A stretch of 6,421 bases of DNA from an uncultured Pseudomonas sp. (GTDB lineage Bacteria > Pseudomonadota > Gammaproteobacteria > Pseudomonadales > Pseudomonadaceae), in the NCBI GenBank assembly GCA_946886875.1, contig CAMPJN010000226.1, positions 1 through 6,421 of the forward strand. The letters are read 5' to 3'. The notes under the pieces were generated by a model, which had not been told where the DNA came from, did not search any database, and saw only the letters and a program-made list of their open reading frames with translations. Both the position numbers and the translations under genes were made by a program. This document shows positions 1 through 5,879 of this stretch, one piece after another; the first letter of the stretch is position 1, and the number at the start of each line of letters is the position of its first letter.

Positions 1-8
1 GTGAATGT

Positions 9-12
9 GGAG
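9..12 (+). promoter_or_regulatory. Shine-Dalgarno of htpG
   Basis: GGAG lies 10 nt before the ATG at 23 and 4 nt before the in-frame ATG at 17. The spacing and family N-terminus favour 23, though both ATGs could be used; the proteins would differ by two residues (Met-Thr). Confidence 0.55.
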
Positions 13-22
13 TTAGATGACC

Positions 23-1927
23 ATGAGTGTGGAAACTCAAAAAGAAACCCTGGGCTTCCAGACCGAGGTGAAGCAGCTGCTGCACCTGATGATCCATTCG
101 CTGTATTCCAACAAGGAAATCTTCCTGCGCGAGCTGATTTCCAACGCTTCCGATGCCAGCGACAAGCTGCGTTTCGAGGCGCTGGCCAAGCCCGAGCTGT
201 TGGAAGGCGGCGCCGATCTGAGAATTCGCGTCAGCTTCGATAAAGAAGCCAAAACCGTGACCCTCGACGACAACGGCATCGGTATGAGTCGCGAGGATGC
301 GATCACCCACCTGGGCACCATCGCCAAGTCCGGCACCGCCGACTTCATGCAGCACCTGACCGGTGACCAGAAAAAGGACTCGCACCTGATCGGTCAGTTC
401 GGTGTGGGTTTCTATTCGGCGTTCATCGTCGCCGACAAGGTCGATGTCTTCAGTCGGCGCGCCGGCAGCCCGGCCAGCGAAGGCGTGCATTGGTCGTCGA
501 AAGGCGAGGGCGACTTCGAAGTTGCCACCATCGACAAGCCCGAGCGCGGCACCCGTATCGTCCTCCACCTCAAGAGCGGCGAAGATGAATTCGCCGATGG
601 CTGGCGTCTGCGCAACATCATCAAGAAATACTCCGACCATATCGCTCTGCCGATCGAGTTGCCGAAGGAGTTCCATGGCGAGGAAAAGGACAAGCCGGCC
701 GAAGTGGAGTGGGAGACCGTCAACCGCGCCAGTGCCCTGTGGACCCGTCCGCGTAACGAGATCAAGGATGAGGAATACCAGGAGTTCTACAAGCACGTCG
801 GCCACGACTTCGAAAACCCGCTGAGCTGGAGCCACAACAAGGTCGAGGGCAAGCTGGAATACACCTCCCTGTTGTACGTGCCCGGCCGCGCGCCCTTCGA
901 TCTATACCAGCGTGAAGCACCAAAGGGCCTGAAGCTCTACGTGCAGCGCGTGTTCGTCATGGACCAGGCCGACGAGTTCCTGCCACTGTACCTGCGCTTC
1001 ATCAAGGGTGTGGTCGACTCCAATGACCTGTCGCTGAACGTCTCCCGCGAGATTCTGCAGAAAGATCCGGTGATCGACTCGATGAAATCGGCGCTGACCA
1101 AGCGCGTTCTGGACATGCTGGAGAAGTTGGCGAAGAACGAGCCGGAACAATACAAGGCGTTCTGGAAGAACTTTGGCCAGGTACTCAAAGAAGGCCCGGC
1201 GGAAGACTTCGCCAACAAGGAGAAAATCGCCGGCTTGCTGCGTTTCGCCTCGACCAATGGCGATGGGGGCGAGCAAAACGTCAGCCTGGCCGATTACATC
1301 GGACGGATGAAAGAAGGTCAGGACAAGGTTTACTACCTGACCGGCGAATCCTATGCCCAGGTGAAGAACAGCCCGCACCTGGAGGTGTTCCGCAAAAAAG
1401 GCATCGAAGTGCTGCTGCTCACCGACCGCATCGACGAGTGGCTGATGAGCTACCTCACCGAATTCGACGGCAAGCACTTCGTCGATGTCGCCCGCGGCGA
1501 TCTCGATCTCGGCAAGTTGGACTCGGAAGAGGACAAGAAGGCCCAGGAAGAAGTGGCCAAGGCCAAAGAAGGCTTGGTCGAGCGCCTCAAGGGCGCACTG
1601 GGCGAGCAGGTCGCGGAAGTGCGGGTTTCCCATCGCCTGACCGACTCGCCGGCGATTCTGGCCATCGGCGAGCAGGACCTGGGCATGCAGATGCGCCAGA
1701 TCCTCGAAGCCAGCGGGCAAAAGGTGCCGGAATCCAAGCCGATCTTCGAGTTCAACCCCTCCCACCCACTGATCGAAAAGCTCGACGCCGAGGCCGACGA
1801 AGACCGTTTCGCCGATCTCAGCCACATCCTCTTCGACCAGGCGGCATTGGCAGCCGGCGACAACCTGAAAGACCCAGCGGCCTACGTGCAGCGCCTCAAT
1901 AAATTGCTGGTCGAGCTTTCCGCCTGA
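23..1927 (+). CDS. htpG: Molecular chaperone HtpG (bacterial Hsp90)
   Basis: This is the cytosolic ATP-dependent Hsp90 homologue, a homodimer that remodels client proteins together with the DnaK system. The product is 634 aa, the normal full length for Pseudomonas. The N-terminal GHKL ATPase domain shows the RELISNASD helix with catalytic Glu37 and Asn41, the DNGIGM motif (Asp83-Met88) and the glycine-rich lid GQFGVGF (124-130). The middle domain contains [10 protein letters not shown], whose Arg342 matches the arginine that contacts the ATP gamma-phosphate. The C-terminal dimerisation domain runs to the end, closing with [11 protein letters not shown] chose the ATG at 23 (MSVETQKE), the usual Pseudomonas N-terminus, over the in-frame ATG at 17, because GGAG at 9-12 lies 10 nt from the former but only 4 nt from the latter. 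The heat-shock promoter would lie outside the window. A strong terminator follows, so the gene ends its transcript. Confidence 0.98.
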   Translation: MSVETQKETLGFQTEVKQLLHLMIHSLYSNKEIFLRELISNASDASDKLRFEALAKPELLEGGADLRIRVSFDKEAKTVTLDDNGIGMSREDAITHLGTIAKSGTADFMQHLTGDQKKDSHLIGQFGVGFYSAFIVADKVDVFSRRAGSPASEGVHWSSKGEGDFEVATIDKPERGTRIVLHLKSGEDEFADGWRLRNIIKKYSDHIALPIELPKEFHGEEKDKPAEVEWETVNRASALWTRPRNEIKDEEYQEFYKHVGHDFENPLSWSHNKVEGKLEYTSLLYVPGRAPFDLYQREAPKGLKLYVQRVFVMDQADEFLPLYLRFIKGVVDSNDLSLNVSREILQKDPVIDSMKSALTKRVLDMLEKLAKNEPEQYKAFWKNFGQVLKEGPAEDFANKEKIAGLLRFASTNGDGGEQNVSLADYIGRMKEGQDKVYYLTGESYAQVKNSPHLEVFRKKGIEVLLLTDRIDEWLMSYLTEFDGKHFVDVARGDLDLGKLDSEEDKKAQEEVAKAKEGLVERLKGALGEQVAEVRVSHRLTDSPAILAIGEQDLGMQMRQILEASGQKVPESKPIFEFNPSHPLIEKLDAEADEDRFADLSHILFDQAALAAGDNLKDPAAYVQRLNKLLVELSA

Positions 1928-1945
1928 CATTTGCAGTAAAAAACT

Positions 1946-1969
1946 AAGCCCGCGAAAGCGGGCTTTTTT
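1946..1969 (+). terminator. Rho-independent terminator of htpG
   Basis: A perfect 8-bp stem, AAGCCCGC (1946-1953) with GCGGGCTT (1958-1965), encloses a GAAA tetraloop. A T-tract covers 1964-1969. It begins 19 nt after the htpG stop. An A-run at 1938-1943 lies upstream but is offset by CT, so the hairpin is best read as a plus-strand terminator. Confidence 0.95.
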
Positions 1970-2018
1970 CTTCGCGTGGCGATAGCAGCGGCTACTGTTG
2001 CAGGGCGATCCATTCAAC

Positions 2019-2022
2019 AGGA
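2019..2022 (+). promoter_or_regulatory. Shine-Dalgarno that sets the start of the dienelactone-hydrolase-like gene
   Basis: AGGA lies 7 nt upstream of the ATG at 2030. It supports that start over the longer in-frame GTG at 1976, which sits only 7 nt after the htpG terminator T-tract and would bury the signal peptide. Confidence 0.6.
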
Positions 2023-2029
2023 CAGTGCG

Positions 2030-2812
2030 ATGAAAAGATCTCTCTTTCCCCTGGCGTTGGCCGGTCTGGTCGGCGTCGCCGAAGCCGCCGTGGTGGTCAA
2101 GCCCGTGCCCTACGAGATAGACGGCGAAGCCTTCGAAGGCATGCTGATTTACGACGATGCGGTGAAAACGCCGCGTCCGGGCTTACTGATGGTGCCCAAC
2201 TGGCTCGGCGTTACCGAGGATTCGGCGAAGAAAGCCGCGCGTGCGGCCGGCGATAAATACGTGGTGTTTATGGCCGACATGTACGGCAAGGCCGTACGCC
2301 CGACGAACCCCGATGAGGCCAAAGCCGCCGCGGGCAAAGTCCGCGGCGACCGTGCGCTGATGCGTAAACGCGCACAGGCGGCGGTGGATGTGCTCAAGAC
2401 GCAAAGCGCGGAGGTGGCGCTGGACACCAGCAAGCTCGGCGCTATCGGTTTTTGCTTTGGTGGTGGCACGGTGTTGGAACTGGCGCGTTCTGGCGCCGAC
2501 CTGAAAGGCTTCGTGTCCTTCCATGGCAATCTGGATACGCCCAACCCGGCGGATGCGAAAAACATCAAAGCGCCGATTCTGGTGCTGCATGGCGCGGACG
2601 ATCCATCGGTATCGGACGAGCAACTCGACGGCTTCGTCGCCGAGATGAAAGCGGCGAAGACTGACTGGCAGCTGGTCAGCTACGGCGGCGCCGTGCATTC
2701 GTTCACCAATCCGCAGGCCAATGTGCCGGGGCGCAACCAATACCATCCGCTAGTCGCGGCACGGGCCTTCAAGGCGATGGACGATTTTTTCGCCGAGGTG
2801 TTCCAGCCTTAG
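2030..2812 (+). CDS. Dienelactone hydrolase family protein, probably exported
   Basis: The 260-aa alpha/beta-hydrolase belongs to the dienelactone hydrolase (DLH) family, whose type members open lactone rings using a Cys-Asp-His triad. The nucleophile elbow is GFCFGG with Cys142. The acid is probably Asp191, or Asp190, in HGADDPSV, and the base is His223 in GGAVHSF. All three sit in the usual order and spacing. The N-terminus is a typical Sec signal peptide: Lys2-Arg3, a hydrophobic core at 5-16, then AEA (17-19) with likely cleavage before Ala20. The enzyme should therefore act in the periplasm, unlike the cytosolic catabolic DLHs. It stands alone after a terminator, so it presumably has its own promoter in 1970-2018, but I see no convincing -35/-10 pair there. 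It converges on the pirin-like gene. The natural substrate cannot be inferred; a generic esterase or lactonase role is equally possible. Confidence 0.92.
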   Translation: MKRSLFPLALAGLVGVAEAAVVVKPVPYEIDGEAFEGMLIYDDAVKTPRPGLLMVPNWLGVTEDSAKKAARAAGDKYVVFMADMYGKAVRPTNPDEAKAAAGKVRGDRALMRKRAQAAVDVLKTQSAEVALDTSKLGAIGFCFGGGTVLELARSGADLKGFVSFHGNLDTPNPADAKNIKAPILVLHGADDPSVSDEQLDGFVAEMKAAKTDWQLVSYGGAVHSFTNPQANVPGRNQYHPLVAARAFKAMDDFFAEVFQP

Positions 2813-3718
2813 CGGTGCACATGGTGGCGGGAAGTCCTCAGGCCTTCCCGCCACGCCGCAATGGGGGCAGTTCGATACGCGTGTTTTCGCCCGGCACGCT
2901 CGGCCAGTCCCGCGCAGTCCAGCGTTGCCGGGCCTGATAATCAACGCCTGGTCGCTGGCGACGAAATTCCAATTGATCCGCCGCGGCCCGATGGGCTCGC
3001 CTGCGATCATCACCAGATGGCTTTGTGTGCAAGCGCTGAGCGTCGCTGTCTGGCCTTCGGGGATGACCAGTAAACCTCGTAACGGTAACCCTTGTTCGTC
3101 CAGCGAGGCCTCGCCCTCGATCAGGTAGAGCGCCCGCTCGCTATGCTCCGGTGGTATCTGCAAGGTGGCGCCAGCGGCCAGTTGTAATTCGGCGTACAGC
3201 GTGGGCGAGCGAACCGCGACCGGAGATTCCAGGCAAAAGCCGCTGCCGGCGATCAGGCAGATATCCACGCCCATGCTGGAACTGCACGGCAGGCTGCTGG
3301 CGGGATAGTGGTTGTAGCTAGGCGCCATTTGTTCGTCTGCGCAGGGTAGCGCCAACCAGACTTGCAGGCCATGCAGGGTCGAGCCGCTGTCGAACAAGGC
3401 CTGCGGCGTGCGCTCGATATGCGCCACGGCATTGCCGGCGGTCATCCAGCTGACTTCGCCGGGGCCGACCAGTTGATCTGAGCCGAGGCTATCCTTGTGC
3501 TGCAGTTGCCCCTCGAACAGGTAGGTGAGGGTGGATAGGCCGATGTGCGGATGCTGCTGGATATTCATGCCGCTACCGGCCGGGTAGCGTTGTTCCAACA
3601 TATGGTCGAAGAACACAAAAGGGCCGACGCTGCGACATTTTGCCGAGGGCAGTAGGCGAAGGATCGGCTGGCCGGCGATATCTTCCTGGCGCGGCTGGAT
3701 CAATAGGAAGTCGTTCAT
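2750..3718 (-). CDS. Pirin family protein (bicupin) with frameshifted C-terminus
   Basis: Pirins are two-domain cupins; some members have quercetin dioxygenase or redox-sensing activity. The N-terminal cupin (about residues 20-120) has GPFVFFDHM, HPHIG and AVAHIER. The metal ligands His56, His58, His100 and Glu102 match those of human pirin (56, 58, 101, 103). The second cupin covers about 170-255 and ends with PRRINWNFVAS. After Ile260 the open frame loses pirin similarity and runs 62 residues to a stop at 2750, overlapping the converging hydrolase gene by 63 nt. The expected ending (QARQRW...IELPPL...) is intact in another frame and stops at 2838. Restoring one base near 2936-2940 gives a normal 293-aa protein. 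The start ATG (3718-3716) overlaps the upstream OsmC stop in ATGA and lacks a clear Shine-Dalgarno, so translation is probably coupled. The catalytic cupin is intact, so activity is possible if the altered tail folds. Confidence 0.88.
   Translation of the reverse strand: MNDFLLIQPRQEDIAGQPILRLLPSAKCRSVGPFVFFDHMLEQRYPAGSGMNIQQHPHIGLSTLTYLFEGQLQHKDSLGSDQLVGPGEVSWMTAGNAVAHIERTPQALFDSGSTLHGLQVWLALPCADEQMAPSYNHYPASSLPCSSSMGVDICLIAGSGFCLESPVAVRSPTLYAELQLAAGATLQIPPEHSERALYLIEGEASLDEQGLPLRGLLVIPEGQTATLSACTQSHLVMIAGEPIGPRRINWNFVASDQALIIRPGNAGLRGTGRACRAKTRVSNCPHCGVAGRPEDFPPPCAPLRLEHLGEKIVHRLEGPCRD
2824..2854. terminator. GC-rich hairpin at the convergent gene junction (possible terminator without T-tract)
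   Basis: GTGGCGGGAAG (2824-2834) pairs perfectly with CTTCCCGCCAC (2844-2854), giving an 11-bp stem with a 9-nt loop. It lies 12 nt after the plus-strand hydrolase stop, and its loop holds the ancestral minus-strand pirin stop codon (TCA on the plus strand, 2838-2840). No T-run follows on either strand, so it is not a canonical intrinsic terminator. It may block transcripts or protect 3' ends from both directions. Confidence 0.45.
2838..2936 (-). other. Out-of-frame ancestral C-terminal coding segment of the pirin gene
   Basis: In the frame one base away from the main pirin frame, this stretch encodes 32 residues beginning QARQRWTARDW and containing PSVPGENTRIELPPL, then TGA. The pattern I/x-Q-A-x-x-x-W ... 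PG-E ... I/x-x-LP is how Pseudomonas pirin-family proteins usually end. The restored stop falls 25 nt beyond the hydrolase stop, so the two convergent genes would no longer overlap. A single missing base between the ATT codon (2941-2939) and the CAG codon (2936-2934) explains the break. Confidence 0.8.
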
Positions 3719-4116
3719 TGCTGGACGTCACGCAGTTGGGTGCTGATCTGAACCTCGCTGCTGGTCATCAATTTATGGATCGGGCATTTGTCGGCGATGC
3801 GCAGTAGCTGTTGGCGCTGAGCGGCGTCCAGATCGCCGTGCAAGGTCAACTCCACCGCCAGACGATAACGGCCTTGGCGCTCTTCGCTGTCGTCGCGGCT
3901 CAGGTGTACGTCGAGGCCCTCCAACGGCAAACCTTTTTGTTTGGCATACAGCGCCAGGGTCAGGGCCTTGCAGGCGCCCAGGGCGGCGTCGAACAGGTCA
4001 TGGGGCTGTGGAGCTGCGCCTTCGCCGCCAAGCTCGACGGCGACATCGCTGTACAAGGTATGCGGGCCGATCGTGATGCGCTGAAGCAGGCCTTTTTCGT
4101 TGCTGATGCTGATCAT
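3715..4116 (-). CDS. OsmC family protein (YhfA-like subgroup)
   Basis: The 133-aa product belongs to the OsmC/Ohr superfamily, small cytosolic dimers that use two cysteines to reduce organic hydroperoxides with reduced lipoyl groups or other thiols as donor. Both signature cysteines are present: Cys49 in LGACKALTL and Cys111 in DKCPIHKLM, 62 residues apart as is typical. The preceding segment (PHDLFDAALGAC) and the KGLPLE strand start also fit. The TSSEV...T ending is common in this subgroup. AGGAG at 4127-4123 lies 6 nt before the ATG, a strong ribosome binding site. The stop overlaps the pirin-like start (ATGA at 3718-3715), so the two form an operon led by this gene. Its promoter should be in the divergent region to the right. 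The pairing suggests a shared redox or stress role, which is inference. This subgroup is less well characterised than Ohr or OsmC proper, so peroxidase activity is likely but not certain. Confidence 0.93.
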   Translation of the reverse strand: MISISNEKGLLQRITIGPHTLYSDVAVELGGEGAAPQPHDLFDAALGACKALTLALYAKQKGLPLEGLDVHLSRDDSEERQGRYRLAVELTLHGDLDAAQRQQLLRIADKCPIHKLMTSSEVQISTQLRDVQQ

Positions 4117-4266
4117 CGTGATCTCCTGGGCTGTCTGGCTTGATCACCGCTAGCGTGGAATATTGGTGTTATTAACGGCAAACGAACGATCCCGGCACCA
4201 GCGGCTCCCTGAACTAGGCACAAGTGTAGAGAGTCTATTGGGGCCATGTAGTAGAGAGGTTGTCCG
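4117..4266. promoter_or_regulatory. Divergent intergenic region between the OsmC-like and amidohydrolase genes
   Basis: Both flanking genes read outward, so promoters for each should lie in these 150 nt. An AT-richer patch (about 4158-4177, with AATATT and TTATTAA) is the best place for the minus-strand promoter, but I find no strong -35/-10 pair for either direction. TCTATT at 4234-4239 is a possible plus-strand -10 without a good -35. The 8-mer GTAGAGAG occurs twice, at 4226-4233 and 4251-4258. The first copy is part of a small palindrome TAGA-GAG-TCTA (4227-4237), and the second overlaps the ribosome binding site. Confidence 0.4.
4255..4259 (+). promoter_or_regulatory. Shine-Dalgarno that fixes the TTG start of the amidohydrolase
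   Basis: AGAGG lies 7 nt before the TTG at 4267. An in-frame TAG at 4252-4254 rules out any earlier start, and the first in-frame ATG (4393) would remove both the signal peptide and the HxH metal-binding motif. Confidence 0.65.
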
Positions 4267-5289
4267 TTGAAAGGTTTAGCTCCGAGTTTTGCCGTGCTTG
4301 CCGCCGTTTTCAGTAGCCTGCTCGCGGCCCGCGAATACAGTTTCAGCGATGCGCATTTGCACTATGTCGACTTCTTTCAGGAAAGTGCTGGCATGGACGA
4401 GCTGCTAGAGCGCATGGCTGCGGCAAATATCGAGCATGTGATGTTGTCCGGTATTCCGGTGGCGAAGAAGTGGGATGAGAGCGAGCCCAAGCGTCCGCGC
4501 TACTACGCCGGCGACGATGCCAGCGCTTACTGGTACAGCGCCACCGATGTGCTGATCGCCCACGCCTACAAGCAACTGCCAGCCGAACAACGCCAGCGTT
4601 TCCACCCGTTTCTGTCCGGCTTCAACCCCAACGACAAGAACGCCGACTCCCATATCCGTCGCATGCTCGAGCTCGATCCCGAGTTGTGGCAGGGCATCGG
4701 CGAGATATTCACCCGTCACGACGACCTCACCGCGCTGATTCACGGCGATGCACCGAGGGCCAATAACGAGGCTTTGGCGCGGGTTTATCACCTGGCGGCC
4801 GAATACGATCTACCGGTTATGTTGCATGCCAATATCACCTCCAAGCGTGAACGTAACCCGCTCTATTTGGCCGAGGTCGAGGAGCCGTTACGCAACCACC
4901 CGCACGTGTGTTTTATCTGGGCTCATGCGGGCACCAGCATGGAAATCCATCGGCATCAGAAGAAACTGGATTTTCTCCTACCGACTCTGCAGCGCATGCT
5001 CGAGCAATATCCCAATCTGTACATCGATTTGTCCTGGACCATGCTCAGGCCCTATCTGCTGGACCGGCAGGGCACTCCCGATCCCGACTGGGTGAAGCTG
5101 GTCAGCAAATATCCGACACGCTTTATGCTCGGCTCTGATGTGGTTGGTCGCTTCGATAGTCTGGGCGAGTACATTCAGGGCTTCGAGCCGTTCCTCGATG
5201 CATTGCCCGAAACGGTCGCCCACAAGGTGGCACGGGATAATTTCCTGGCGATTCTGCCGGGCAAGGTGCGCAATGGTTTGCCGAAGTAG
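4267..5289 (+). CDS. Amidohydrolase family (Amidohydro_2-like) metal-dependent hydrolase, probably exported
   Basis: The 340-aa TIM-barrel hydrolase belongs to the amidohydrolase superfamily. Candidate metal and catalytic residues appear in the expected order: His30 and His32 in SDAHLHY after strand 1, Glu146 in GIGEIF, His187 in VMLHAN, His220 in IWAHAGTS, and Asp291 in MLGSDVVGR after strand 8. Family members hydrolyse or decarboxylate varied substrates; nothing here identifies this one's. The start is TTG, backed by AGAGG 7 nt upstream, and no alternative upstream start exists. The N-terminus (Lys2, hydrophobic 8-20, Ala20-Ala21) resembles a Sec signal peptide, with mature sequence beginning about Arg22, just before the first barrel strand. 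A periplasmic location is therefore likely, though the positive charge at the N-terminus is weak. It diverges from the OsmC-like gene and is followed by the DUF3859 gene after 62 nt, which appears to have its own control region. Confidence 0.88.
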   Translation: MKGLAPSFAVLAAVFSSLLAAREYSFSDAHLHYVDFFQESAGMDELLERMAAANIEHVMLSGIPVAKKWDESEPKRPRYYAGDDASAYWYSATDVLIAHAYKQLPAEQRQRFHPFLSGFNPNDKNADSHIRRMLELDPELWQGIGEIFTRHDDLTALIHGDAPRANNEALARVYHLAAEYDLPVMLHANITSKRERNPLYLAEVEEPLRNHPHVCFIWAHAGTSMEIHRHQKKLDFLLPTLQRMLEQYPNLYIDLSWTMLRPYLLDRQGTPDPDWVKLVSKYPTRFMLGSDVVGRFDSLGEYIQGFEPFLDALPETVAHKVARDNFLAILPGKVRNGLPK

Positions 5290-5291
5290 AG

Positions 5292-5320
5292 TTGTAATCG
5301 CCTTGTCATGTGCATGTCAT
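5292..5320 (+). promoter_or_regulatory. Pho-box-like triple direct repeat upstream of the DUF3859 gene
   Basis: Three 7-mers, TTGTAAT (5292-5298), TTGTCAT (5303-5309) and ATGTCAT (5314-5320), are separated by 4-nt spacers, giving an exact 11-nt period. The PhoB recognition unit known from enterics and Pseudomonas is CTGTCAT-N4-CTGTCAT, so the copies match at 5, 6 and 6 of 7 positions. A weak -10 such as CTCTAA (5331-5336) or TCTAAC (5332-5337) lies 10-11 nt after the last copy, the spacing seen in E. coli phoA. That would place the transcript start inside the ribosome binding site, so a start set by the first two copies, with a -10 near 5318-5325, is an alternative. The spacers are GC-rich, unlike the consensus. 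PhoB control is inferred. Confidence 0.5.
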
Positions 5321-5351
5321 AGGCTCGCGCCTCTAACCTGAGGAGCGCGAC

Positions 5352-5816
5352 ATGCAATACACCCGTATCAGTATCCTGGCCGCATTTGTCTCGATAGCCG
5401 GTCTGGCGCAGGCCGAAGTCCGTGTCGAGGGGCCCGTCGAATACGGTCTCTTCGCCAGCGATTACCAGGACTTCCAGGCCGGCGAACGTGTGCTGGCCCG
5501 CAGCAATCAGCCGATCGAGCCGCGCGAGGTGATTCCGGCCAAGCTCGGCAGCAAGTTCGGTATGCGTTACCACTTGCTCGGTAAGACCGCGGGTGGCTCG
5601 CCGCTGACGCTGTTATACCTGACCCCGGGCGTGGTGACGCCGCAAGGCACGCGGCACGATAAATTCGTTGTGGTGCAGGAATTGGTGCCCAGTGCGCCCC
5701 AGGACGTGATGGCTTTCGAGTTCACCGAGCCCCACGAGGTGGTGCCCGGCGAGTGGCACTTTATGGTCTTTCAGGATGATCGCAAGCTACTCGAACAGCG
5801 CTTTACCGTGCGTTGA
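5352..5816 (+). CDS. DUF3859-type small exported protein of unknown function
   Basis: The 154-aa protein has a clear Sec signal peptide: Arg5, a hydrophobic core at 7-18, and AQA (19-21) with likely cleavage before Glu22. The mature part is about 133 aa, lacks cysteine and looks all-beta. It resembles DUF3859 proteins, recognised by an opening strand EVRVEGPVEYGLF, a central IPAKLGSKFGMRY block, a long LTLLYLTPGV strand, and a C-terminal VPGEWHFMVFQDDRKLLEQRFTV block typical of an immunoglobulin-like sandwich. No catalytic motif is visible and the function is unknown. AGGAG at 5341-5345 lies 6 nt before the ATG. The gene has a probable regulatory repeat upstream (5292-5320) and a strong terminator 19 nt downstream, so it may be monocistronic or read with the amidohydrolase. 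If the Pho-like repeats are real it would belong to the phosphate-limitation response; that is inference. Confidence 0.85.
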   Translation: MQYTRISILAAFVSIAGLAQAEVRVEGPVEYGLFASDYQDFQAGERVLARSNQPIEPREVIPAKLGSKFGMRYHLLGKTAGGSPLTLLYLTPGVVTPQGTRHDKFVVVQELVPSAPQDVMAFEFTEPHEVVPGEWHFMVFQDDRKLLEQRFTVR

Positions 5817-5835
5817 TGGCAGATCAGCGAGACAC

Positions 5836-5865
5836 AAAAAACGGCGCTCAAGAGCGCCGTTTTTT
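5836..5865. terminator. Bidirectional intrinsic terminator shared by the DUF3859 gene and fabB
   Basis: A perfectly symmetrical hairpin has a core stem CGGCGCT (5842-5848) pairing with AGCGCCG (5853-5859) around a CAAG loop. It is flanked by six A (5836-5841) and six T (5860-5865), so each strand has a U-tract after the stem. It sits 19 nt after the plus-strand stop and 14 nt after the minus-strand fabB stop. Confidence 0.95.
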
Positions 5866-5879
5866 GTTCTGCGAGCTGT

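Noticed and set aside
902..2017. Long minus-strand open frame of 371 codons opposite htpG
   Set aside because: It is an antisense shadow produced by the GC-rich third positions of htpG, its start lies beyond the htpG terminator, and its residues show no recognisable family motif.
1976..2029. Upstream GTG start adding 18 residues to the dienelactone-hydrolase-like protein
   Set aside because: It begins right after the htpG terminator, has no ribosome binding site, and would place the signal peptide inside the protein; ATG 2030 has AGGA at proper spacing.
2183..2746. Minus-strand open frame of 187 codons opposite the dienelactone-hydrolase-like gene
   Set aside because: The sense strand has a full catalytic triad and signal peptide; the antisense product is rich in Arg and His with no motif, typical of a shadow frame.
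2936..2944. Programmed ribosomal frameshift in the pirin gene
   Set aside because: The region reads TTGATTATCAG on the coding strand, with no slippery heptamer and no stimulatory hairpin at the right distance; a simple 1-nt deletion or sequencing error is more likely.
4211..4232. Sigma-54 promoter suggested by GGCAC at 4217-4221
   Set aside because: The required -12 element (TTGC) is absent at the correct distance downstream.
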